Origin: Mesostigma viride
Taxonomy: Eukaryota > Streptophyta > Mesostigmatophyceae > Mesostigmatales > Mesostigmataceae
DNA length: 64,000 bases
Assembly: GCA_009746045.1 (NCBI GenBank)
Contig: RPFO01000468.1
Coordinates: 62,001 to 126,000 of the forward strand
Reading direction: 5' to 3'
This document shows positions 20,693 to 29,690 of this stretch, one piece after another. The notes beneath the pieces are model-generated. The model saw nothing but the letters and a program-made list of their open reading frames with translations. It searched no databases and was not told where the DNA came from. The translations under genes and the position numbers were made by a program. Position 1 is the stretch's first letter, and each line of letters starts with the position of its first letter.

Positions 20693-23547
20693 CCCCTCAA
20701 CCGTCTTTGACTCGTGACTAAAATGAGTCACGAGTTGCACAGTATACCACAGGTGCCCCCATTCAGCCTAATTATTTTTTCTAGACCATACTAGGAACCA
20801 AGCATAACCATATTAGGGCCCACCTGGGGGTATAGTGGGTGGTCCCAGTGCTAGCCCCCCCTGCTCTATAAATAGCCCCCCCCTCAGGGGGGTACGGTGA
20901 GTGTGCGCGGTGACACCCTTATCATGGATGATAGACCCCTTTCCTCAATGAGTTGACCCTGGGGTTGGTTTTGTAGATAGATTTTTTAGTTAGGATGGGA
21001 TACAAACACTAAAAATTGTAACTCCCCCAGGGACCCATCAGCTGGTGCTAAAAATAACTGGTGACTATTTTGAGTCGCGAGTTTTTGGGGGCTAAAATAG
21101 GCATCCTAGTGCAGTTTTGAACATGGAAACGATAGGTAAGCATGGAGTATGGGCAAACATGCATGCTAACACTTATTCCAACCTGTGTGCCACCAATACC
21201 TGCCATAACCACTACAGGTCCCTGCCGGATATGATTGGAGACGACTACGCGCGGGCCGCGAGTACGGGGTTCACAACCTTATCATGCATGATGGAGCACG
21301 TATACCTTGGATTTCACCCTAGTATTTCAGGGGGGACTGCAACTGTACCCAAGCACTACATCCAAACACTTACATGTCTTGTTTCACCCAGGGACCCACA
21401 AGATAATGCTAAAAATAGCTGGTGACTATTTTGAGTCACCAGTTTGGGGGGGCTAGAATAAACATCCTAGTGCAGTTTTGAACATGGAAATGATAGGTAA
21501 GCATGAAACATGCATGATTATGTTTATTCCAGCCTATGTGGCACAAATATATGCCACAATAAGCGTAAATGCTTGCAGACCCGCTGATACTGTGGTACTT
21601 ATTTTTACATGCATGATGGACCTTGCACACAAAGTCAAAACATCCCAGCACTCCTAGATAAATTAGTGACCAAGGGACCATGCATGCAGTAACACTGAAA
21701 ATTGCCAACTAGAAATAGGTGGCACTGTGACCATCACGGAGCAGATTTTCAAACTGCACAAGTTATGCATAAACATGAAAGCTAATAAGACATGACCATG
21801 AAACAATAACCCATGCAGGCTAACAACATGAAACCAAATAACACATGCACAGGTGGGTCCATGAAACAATAACACACACTTCAAACCATGCCGGCCCATG
21901 GTGATACACGGCGCGCATGAGCGCGGGCAGGAAAGGCCAAACGCCATGCCACGTAGGCAACAAATGCTAGCATTCTTAGTCAGCCTCCGTAGGACTATAT
22001 CCCAGGCGGACATGCTCCGCCCTGAGATGGCGGCGCCGCGCCACCCCCTTGAGCTTCCGGGTGGTGGCTGCTGCCCCCTCGTGGTAGTGGCGCCCTTGAA
22101 ATTCTTGGCGCATTCGCCACGCTGGGAGAGGCGCTGCCATACCCGCTGCTTCGTCACGTTGAAGTCCAGCCCCTCCACCTGCCCGGAGTGGAAGAGGCCG
22201 AAGCAGTTCCGCTCGCTGTTGCTGCAGAACGCCATGTCACAGTGCTCGCACATGACCGAGGTCTTGTGCTTCCTGCCTTGCGCGCAGCACAGTTGGCACA
22301 GCACCTGCTCCACCCAGAAATTTGCCCATCTCATGCATTGTTAAGGGGTGCCACTCACGCTCACCTGGCTTGCCCGCCCCCTTGAGCTCAGCATAGTCGT
22401 TGGTCTCCTTGACAATCTTGGCCACGACATCACGTTGGGACCAGAAAAGGGAGAACAGCCCGAGGGGCCCAAACTTGAGCTGGGCAGGGGAAAGGTTTTG
22501 ATAGCAGGCGGTACCCGTCATCGGCGACAGCACCGGAGTATCGGGAAAAGGAAACACACCTGGCTTGCCGAAACCAGATTTCCAGACAGTCTCGGCTGGC
22601 TCCTCAGTGGCAGGAGTGTCGTTAGGAAAAACGAATCATCGAGCTCAGCCTCACCGCTCGGCACCGGACCCTCCGCACCCTTCTGGTAAACAAAGTCGTC
22701 ATCGGAAGCGTCCGAGACAACGCTCTCGCTGGCCGCCGCCTTGGTCTGACGGCGCCTTTTCGGGGCGTGGCTGATGGCTGGGTTCTTCTTCGGGTTGCCG
22801 ACAGCGCGCTTCCCCGGCTCGCGTCGCTTGACCGGTGTGGGCAGCTCGATATCCTCGGATTTGTCGTCGTCGTCCTCGCCGGCGTCAGAATCGCTATCCT
22901 GGCCCTGCTCGCTATCATCGTCACTGCTACCTGCCGTTGGGACCTTCCTGGCGCGCATTCTTTCACTAGAGCTTCGTACTCATCTGAGCTGCACGAATAT
23001 ATGAAAATCTGCTCACGGGTGAATGGGTACGTGAGCTTGTCGTCCGGGAAATAGCACCGTGCACCATCTCCGGACCTGTTCACTGTCACTACCTTGCCCG
23101 GCAAACGTACCTCGCTGTGTTTTTCCCCATACTGCTCTATCGCCCAGTCTCGTCCGAATTTTTCCACAGGCACTGCCATGAAAATGCCCTTCTTTACCTT
23201 GAAAGTCCGTATATCTGCCTGCATTTCGTCCGCCATGTCTACGTCCGCGCTCCCCCCTTTTTTCGCATCCTTCGTTTTCGTACGTTTTTGTCAATTTTTT
23301 TTACCGCCCAAACCTGCATGCACCAGGGTACCCTGTTGACTTTGACCAGGGTTTCCACCCTGATACGGTGGTCAAATACGGTCAGACAAGTGTCCTACGG
23401 ATAGAGTGAATCTAGATCTTTTCGGTGGTCTAGTTGGTTCCCGCCAAAACCTTCCCGCCAAATCCCTACAGGGCGCACAAACTCATGCCGAATGTGAGGC
23501 ATGAGAAAAACTCGCAGTCAAAAATCGGCACGAGGACGGTTTAGGGG
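20693..23547 (-). mobile_element. piggyBac-type transposon with an internally deleted transposase
   Basis: It is flanked by TTAA (20689-20692 and 23548-23551), with inverted ends CCCCTCAACCGTC (20693) and GACGGTTTAGGGG (23547). Its 2,855 bp hold a broken transposase on the minus strand. The left third carries hairpins of the form GTGACT-ATTTTG-AGTCAC at 20710-20735, about 21056-21081 and about 21412-21437. The last two sit in direct repeats about 355 bp apart (21,005-21,370 and 21,375-21,690). TTAA targeting and CCC-starting ends are hallmarks of the piggyBac superfamily. Confidence 0.88.
21990..23236 (-). pseudogene. piggyBac transposase remnant: N-terminus fused to C-terminal cysteine-rich domain
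   Basis: The start is ATG 23236 (MADEMQADIRTFKVKKG), with an in-frame stop further upstream. After a frameshift near 22,955 there is an acidic/basic segment (SSDDDSEQGQDSDSDAGEDD, then KRREPGK). A DDE_Tnp_1_7-type N-terminal region follows (FSLFWSQRDVVAKIVKETND, then REWHPLTMHEMGKFLG, ending near 22,320). The sequence then passes, in another frame, straight to CQLCCAQGRKHKTSVMCEHC, CFGLFH: the C-terminal zinc-binding domain that recognises transposon ends. The roughly 300 residues that would carry the catalytic Asp triad are missing. The product cannot transpose the element. Confidence 0.8.
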
Positions 23548-23867
23548 TTAATATTAAATGGGCATGATGTAAACAGGAAAACACTAAGTCACGTGCGGAA
23601 AGTCTATTTTTATGATCCCAAACAGCCTGGACGTGTCCGTGTGCCAAATTAATTTGTATTGTCCGCGCTTTTCCGGCGCACGTCGCCGGCCGGACCTTGT
23701 TACAGCGCCAGAATCATTATTAACATTGTTGTATGACTTCTCAGGCGCCACAACACTGTCACTGGACTGTGTAAGTAGAAAATGTCTGTGGAGACGCTGT
23801 GCGTCGCGCTTAAACATTTTTATATAATTTTAATGAAAAGTTTGAAATGTTTCGTAATCGTTATATA

Positions 23868-23892
23868 AGCTCAGCCGCTAGGCGGCTGAGCT
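23868..23892. repeat. GC-rich 11-bp hairpin at the presumed 3' end of the HUH element
   Basis: AGCTCAGCCGC-TAG-GCGGCTGAGCT is a perfect stem with a 3-nt loop, about 215 bp after the Rep stop codon. A GC-rich hairpin near the 3' end is typical of HUH-type transposons (Helitrons), where it marks termination of strand transfer. Confidence 0.75.
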
Positions 23893-23976
23893 CAGCCTGA
23901 CCACAACTGAAGATCGATATACTCTCAAAAAAAAAAGAAGCATGGTCGATCGGCGGGCTGTGACCCGTATAAACGT

Positions 23977-24048
23977 TTCTTCTCATTGTTTTCAATCAAA
24001 TGCTACTCATTGTTTTCAATCAAATGCTGGTTTTCTTGGGAGCTCAAG
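23977..24048 (+). repeat. Fragment of the 30.7/32.6-kb terminal repeat, with a small tandem duplication
   Basis: TCATTGTTTTCAATCAAATG is present twice in tandem, followed by CTGGTTTTCTTGGGAGCTCA. The same sequence lies at 32612-32655 and, inverted, at 30756-30800. A LINE B tail follows directly. Confidence 0.7.
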
Positions 24049-26463
24049 TGTCATAAAATTAAATTATAACATGACTCCGTTGGGAGATCATGCAGCACAT
24101 ATTCCTTGCTGGATGGGTGGAGGTGGTCGAAGCCGCTGTATCGAACTAAGCTCAAACTCAGACTAAGCTATCCAGTCTAGAAAATCCTAACTACGCTACT
24201 CAGCAAAGCGCCCCTTCCGCTTGTGGGGAGGGGGCTTGCCCACAGGGGCTGGCGTGTGAGCCTGGACAATCTTCTGCCACCTCTTCTTGTTCTGCATAGC
24301 AGTCCAAGCAAGAGAGAGGGAGTGAATGCGGTGTTCAAACTGAGCTGGGACCACTACCTAGGTCGGCCAGCAACATACTGTATGGACATGGGTGTAGTTC
24401 ATGGCAGGTTTACCCAGCTTTCTGAGGAATGTCCTTGGGGCCAGGCCAGGTCAGGATGTGCCGCCCTGGTTGGCCAAGCCGCTGGGGGCCGGCCAGACCA
24501 AGGGCAGTGTCTACCTGACTGGTCACTGCGGGCAAGATGTCCTACAATTAATGCTATCCTACGCTGCATGCCTAATCTCGCCCGAAATGCGAGGCATACC
24601 CTGGTACAAAGATTCTAATGACTTATGCTTGGAAAACCCTACCTTCAGGACCTGTCGAAGCATCCTGTAAACCGTGCCGTCTAGCTTGGCGTCCAGTGTG
24701 TCCGTGAGTGTCCATGCCTCGGCGCCATACGTAATAAGCACCGTGAGGACGAGGGCCTTGAAGAGCATGCCCTTGCGGTGCTCGCCCAGGCCCTTCGAGT
24801 GCTAGTAGGTTTTGATTGAACGATGCCTAGCCCAGGCCAGGCCGATGCGGATGTCTACATCGTCGGCGGTGTCGGGGAGCATGCTCCCCAGCAGTTTGAA
24901 GCGATCACGGAACGGGACCTCCGTCCCGTCTAGCAGCTAGCCGTGGCAGCAGCGCCGGGCGACTGGTAGGGCTCCCCAATCACCATCGCCTCAGTTTTGA
25001 TAGTAATCTCCAAACCCACCGCCCGCGCCTCCAAGCCCAGACAGTCCAGCCATGCAGGTCTGAATGTGCTCGGGGCGCTCGATTAGGGTGGTATCATCCG
25101 CATAAATCAGGTCGGACAGGCGGTAGCTACAGTAGGGCCACCGCCGCCATATGTTCGCGATCCTTAGGATCCGCCAGGTTCCTAACCGCGGGGGGCCACC
25201 GCCGCCAGGTTCGCGAGGATGTCCAAGCCGGGCTCGAACCGAGAAGTAAAGTGCGCACGTGCCCGGCGCATGACGTGATCCACGACAATAATGAACAGAT
25301 ATGGGGACAGGACACAACCTTGCCACACCCCGTGGTGGTGAAGGGGGAATGGTGGGGTGGTGCCTTCCGCTGTCCGCCGACTACTGCCTGTGAGCCCTCA
25401 TACACAGTCGAGGACTGGCAGCAATAAGCGCTGCATGGTGGTACCCGATCCAGAGCTAGGATGGCCCAAAGATCCTCCCAGAGGACCGTGTCAAAGGCCT
25501 TGATATAGTCAACAAAAGTTAAGACCAGCGGAACACCGTCAGGGCAAAGGCGACGCACCTCCTCCATCAACCGGCGCGCCACAAAAACAGCCATGACAGT
25601 GACAGTTACGGCCACGACGGAAACCCATCTGAGACTCACCCAGGTGCGGGTCCAGCGCGGCGCGAAGCCTGTGCAGCATCATGCGCATGAAAACCTTCAG
25701 CGCGGCGCTCTGGAGGCAGACACCCCGATAGTTATACCGGGGTCAACAGCAGAGCCCTTCTTGTACAGCATGACACGGATGGCCGTCTGCCACTCAGCAG
25801 GCGGAGGCTCGTCCGAGAGTAGAGAGTAGGACACGGTTGCAGAACGCCAGCAGAAGCTCCCGCACCGCCATGCAGGTCAGGGGTCTTCAGCAGCTCAGCA
25901 GAAAGCTAGGTGGTCGGCGCCATTGAACCACCGCCTCGAACTGCAGGCGAGCAAGGGCGCGCCGTCCAATTCCTCCAAAGTGAAAGGGTGGACGACGTCG
26001 TTGGTGGCCAGGCAGCCCTTCTTCAAGGCGGGGACTTGGTAGGCCGCGGCCGAGGAGGGGGGCGCAGGCAGCGGGGGGGGTCCGGCAACACCGAGACGGG
26101 CTGGCGTCTCGGGGTGAAGCGGCAGGGGGGGGGCGCGAGCCGGCCCACCTGTCAAGGAAACATTGTGAGCCAACCAGCGGTCAAGGCTGACCGGCGCCGC
26201 GCCGTCCCCCGTGTGCTCCACCGGGGTGCGCTGCCGCCGGCCGCCGATCCGGTCGAGGTCAGTGGTACCACATGTCCTTGCCCTGGTTGCAAGCTTGGCA
26301 GGCCTTGGCATACGCGATGCACTGGGCCGCCTCTGCGTCCTGAGCGTGTGCGTAGGCCTCCACAAGGGCGGCCTTGAGCACCGGTTTCAGCAGCGGGTCC
26401 CGGTTGCGCTTGAGGTGGTGCCGGGCGGCCAAGACCTTGGGGTCCTGGCGGTAGAGCGGAGTC
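24049..26463 (-). pseudogene. LINE family B ORF2 copy (reverse transcriptase), degraded
   Basis: On the minus strand this copy carries FVDYIKAFDTV (RT motif A) near 25,500 and DLIYADDTTLIERP (RT motif C, YADD) near 25,100. The C-terminal segment (LITYGAEAWTLTDTLDAKLD, LESLYQGMPRISGEIR) is at 24,560-24,770. The 3' end has the TGACTCCGTTGGGAGATCAT motif with an AATTTAATTTTA-type tail at 24,049-24,080. Several frameshifts and stops interrupt it, and it is 5'-truncated at about 26,463 in the linker between endonuclease and RT. Non-LTR reverse transcriptases copy their RNA at the nicked target. Confidence 0.85.
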
Positions 26464-26639
26464 ACTGCCATGCTTTGCCAATGCAGAGAGCCACTCAGAC
26501 TCTGCTGAGACGCCATCATGCCCAAGCCATGGCCTAGCCATGATCATCTTTCACCCCATGTCCGCAACTTTGCACAGCTGCTGGAATACATTGAATTGGT
26601 GGTGCAGGTGCACCTAGCTCAATTGTGCACCCCGAAAAA
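26464..26639. other. Unassigned spacer between the LINE ORF2 copy and the ORF1-only copy
   Basis: This contains no gene. Part of it (CAGAGAGCCACTCAGACTCTG to CCATGATCATC) weakly resembles the ORF1-element 3' UTR at 26,850-26,960 in the opposite orientation, so it may be element debris. Confidence 0.3.
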
Positions 26640-28620
26640 AAAATTCAAAACATATCTCCGTTGGGAGTACATGTAGCACATATCCCTGAGAAGGGGCATA
26701 TGGCTACTTCCTGCACCTTACTTACATTCTTGGCTACTTCCTGCAACTTAGGGTAGGTTGTAAACTACACCTGCTCTGGGTGCACTGTCAACATGCACCT
26801 GCACCACTGTGTATTCCAGCATTTAAGGCGCGGACATATGGTGGAAGATCATCATGGCTAAACAATAGCTAGGGCATGGCTTCTCAGCAGAGAGTAGCTC
26901 TCTGCATAGGCAGAGCTTGGCTAAATTCTCAATGCATCATCCGTGGAGAGTCCTATTATAGGCGCACATGTGGCAGCATAGGCTTGAGCCACGTGCTAAG
27001 CTAAGCCTGACTAATCTACACTACTGCTATGTACATTCCCTAGACTGGGGTTGCGGGGGTAGCAGGGGGCGCCTGCCAGGGCTTGTGATCGACGTGGATG
27101 ACGTCCCCCCTCCAGTATATTACCGGTTTCCCCCCTGCGCCGTCTGCCGGAGGAGCTGGCTGGAGGTAGGTCGGCCATAGCTCCCGTCGCCGCTGTTGCT
27201 GTGCCAGGGTCAAGTCGTCGTCCAGCGTGTAGGAAGTCCCCGAGAGCTGCTTGCGGCATTTAAGAAACGACAGCTTATCCGCCATGTACTTAAAGGAGCA
27301 GGGGAGCCGGGCCAGCCTTACCCCGCGCGGGGAAGGCGGACAACTGACATCCGCAGCTCACCAGTGAGGTGCATGGGGTTAAGAATGTCGCGCTTAAACG
27401 CTATGGCAAGAGACTCCGAGTTCTCACCTGCCGGCTGGTCGAAGTGCTTGACGATGACGTTGTGGCAGCCTGCGCTGGGCGAGGTCGGCCTCCAGCTCGC
27501 AGAGGTCGAGCGTTTGTTGCTTAAGCTGTGCTGCGATGGTGGAGGCGGTGGAGGTGGTGTGTTGCTTCAGCATGTCCGCCCAGGTCTGGGACTGGGGGGA
27601 GCATCGTCGGCTGGGCCAGCAGATGCCGGCTGGGCGGCGATGTCCTTCACCGCCTGGGCGGTGATGCCTGCGGTCACTGTTTTGCAGGCACTCGATGGTG
27701 ATGGCGTGGTCCTTGAGGCGCTGGTCGATGTCGAGGAGCAGCCTGGTCGGTGATGGCGTCGGTGGTTTTGGAGGTGGCGGTGGCGGTGGTGGAAAGGTGA
27801 CTGGGAGCTCAGCAGCCAGCGTGCCGGCCGCCCATTGCTGCCACATCTGCGGCAAGGGGGGTTACGTGCTGTGCAAGGAGCTCCGTGAAGATGGAGCGAA
27901 ATGTGGTTTCGGTGAGGGCGGTGGGGGCAGAGGGCGGGAGATCCCAGATCTCGGCCTCGGTGCGCCCGACGAGGGAGCAGCTAGAGCGATGCGCTGAAGG
28001 CGGGAGCGAGGGGTAACTTGAAGAAGGTCCGCAGTGACTTGAATCAAATCCGGGTCCCGTTGGTGCCGCTGTCCCGGTGATGAGGCGATGCTGGCCGTGA
28101 AGGTGCCGGCGCAGACTTCCAGAAGCGACCAGGGCGTGCGTACGTGCCGAAAAACACGTCATCCATGAATTAGTGGGTCGGGGTGCGTTGCCAATAGGCG
28201 GGAGAGTTGATGTCGATTCAAGGCGACTCGCGCCATCGCGCGCGCAGGTCCGCAGGGCGACTGCGTTTGCGCTCAGGTGATGCCGAGGGCGAGGCCTCAG
28301 GAGGGGCCTAGTAGCCCACTAACGCTTGGTTAGTGTCACCGCGGCCTGCGAGGGCAGGAGGCGGGACTGCAGCCGGAGCTGCAGGTGTGTTTGCATTGCT
28401 CATCGCAGCCTCCAAACTGCGTTGCGTCGTGGAGCGTTCGCTCGTCATAATATTGAGTATTAGCTTCGGAAAAAGATATCAGCGTGTGCGTCTTAGAAAG
28501 ACGAACGGATTGTGATATTCACAGCCGAATTTGGTGCCCAAACGTGAAAGTTATGAGCTCCGCCGTCAGCCATGGCTACCTCGTGGCTCGTGGCTCGTGG
28601 CTCATGGCTTGTGGCACCCC
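26640..28620 (-). pseudogene. ORF1-only retroelement, degraded second copy
   Basis: This aligns on the minus strand with the element at 7042-9132. The 3' end (CATATCTCCGTTGGGAGTAC in plus) is at 26,650, and an A-run tail at 26,634. The ORF1 C-terminus (YTLDDDLTLAQQQRRRELWP, then VIYWRGD) is at 27,040-27,285, and the coiled-coil region (LLDIDQRLKDHAITIECLQN) at 27,424-27,855. The N-terminal part is at 27,809-28,440, and the 5' UTR GAGCCACGA repeats at 28,575-28,615. Multiple frameshifts make it non-coding. Confidence 0.8.
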
Positions 28621-28750
28621 AAATAGGTGGCAGTTTACACCAACCACCTGCAGGTTGTCGCCTAGAATGTATTGAAAACCCTACGCCCCTTCTCAGGGAT
28701 ATGTGTTACATATCCTCCCCACGGAGGTGGTTCTTAATTAATTAATATTC

Positions 28751-28846
28751 ATCATCCTGAACGACTCGAAAACGCGGAAAAGATAACGGCAGGCTCGAGC
28801 TACCACCATGGTCCGGATTTTCCCGATTTCTGGCCTGCGCTGGTTA
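28751..28846 (+). repeat. Dispersed repeat shared with 61,885-61,980
   Basis: ATCATCCTGAACGACTCGAA through TTTCTGGCCTGCGCTGGTT matches the segment at 61,885-61,980 with a few differences. Here the match stops at the LINE B tail, which inserted after CGCTGGTT. Confidence 0.75.
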
Positions 28847-28985
28847 AATTAAATTAAATTAAATTATAACATGACTCCGTTGGGAGATCATGTAGCACAT
28901 ATTCCCTTGCTGGATGGATGGAGGTGGGCGAAGCCGCGAAACCGAACTAATCTAACTCTAAGCTAATCTAATCTAGAAAACCCGT
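28847..28985 (-). mobile_element. LINE family B, very short 3' end
   Basis: An (AAATT)n tail, ACATGACTCCGTTGGGAGAT and the 3' UTR are present up to the CTAGAAAACCC segment. The copy is truncated before the ORF2 stop region. Confidence 0.8.
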
Positions 28986-28999
28986 ACTAGTCTACTCCA

Positions 29000-29110
29000 G
29001 TGTACGGCTATTCGTTATTCGGTATCCGGTATATTCGGTGGGTTCTTCAGGGTCTATATCAAATAATTCGGTAAATATCCGGTAAATATTCGATATTATT
29101 CGGTACCCCT
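29000..29110. repeat. ATTCGG/CGGTA-rich repeat
   Basis: TATTCGGT, ATCCGGTA and AATATTCG motifs are packed together. A similar composition and wording recur at 33,255-33,375. Possibly the end of a small DNA element. Confidence 0.4.
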
Positions 29111-29385
29111 GTTTTTGTGCCTTTTAAGGGCCTGGAAAGGTTATATAATGTTCATCATGATGGTGCTGGGATCGAATCCACATCATTTCCATCATGCCTT
29201 TGGCTACCTAATGGCATTGTTTCCATGCATGATGAAGCCATATGCAAGCCATATGCATGATGAAGCCATATGCAATGAAGCCATAGCGCTTGTCACCCAC
29301 ACCGAGTGATGGTAAGGTATTGGCCAGCCATACATCAAGTGTTTGGGACCACCTCAACTTCCAGGTAATGACAACTAATAATCTG

Positions 29386-29643
29386 TGCCGGTGATGTGTT
29401 TTTTCACCAAGTTTGAGACCGAACCCGTGAACTTTCCGTTGCAGTAATTGCACTCAAAGTCATGCAGGTTAGCCTGCCTGGCATTCTTGCTCAGCTTCTG
29501 CACGTGGCACCAGGCCGGATCCTCCTTGCGTGGAGGCGCAGCACACACGTCCTTGCCCGAGCTGGACGAGCTCTCCAGCAATACATTCTGTGCCGGGCTC
29601 GTAGCGGCCTTACCCCTGCTACTTCTGGCCCGCTTCTTTCCCA
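29386..29643 (-). pseudogene. BED-type zinc finger, N-terminal fragment of a hAT-like transposase
   Basis: From ATG 29643 the minus frame gives a basic Ser-rich head. A BED finger follows: DPAWCHVQKLSKNARQANLH, then FECNYCNGKFTGSVSNLVKK, with H as the final ligand region (W-x..C-X2-C..H). The frame ends shortly after KKHITG, where a full hAT transposase would continue for hundreds of residues. BED fingers bind DNA ends. It is either an isolated first exon or a truncated element; no dimerisation region is visible nearby. Confidence 0.65.
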
Positions 29644-29690
29644 TGGCAACAGAGACCGCTACCAGAATATATGAAAACCAGAAAAACACA

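Larger units (their letters stand above)
19506..23652 (+). pseudogene. C2H2 zinc-finger / HUH (Rep-like) endonuclease of a transposon, split by piggyBac
   Basis: An acidic N-terminus carries two FIDD motifs (FIDDQAEHSSESDDDEQ and DFIDDAS). A C2H2 finger follows, CQYCKKTFSTMRGLKKHTTQ then QH (C-X2-C-X12-H-X4-H, 19733-19797). Next is a domain with the three rolling-circle Rep motifs in order: FSITVNPP (motif I-like, about 20065), GKLHVQAV (motif II, about 20200) and MLGYCNKD (motif III with the candidate catalytic Tyr and Lys, about 20360). No helicase follows. The frame shifts near 19,670, 20,285 and 20,525. The piggyBac insertion cuts the ORF at 20689. After one TTAA is removed, the frame continues from 23548 to a stop at 23650-23652. 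Rep-type HUH domains nick and rejoin single-stranded DNA; HUH-only eukaryotic elements of this kind have been described as Replitrons. Confidence 0.68.

Noticed and set aside
25895-26377. 155-codon ORFs on both strands
   Set aside because: They lie in the LINE linker between endonuclease and RT; GC-rich antisense frames are shadows of the degraded ORF2.
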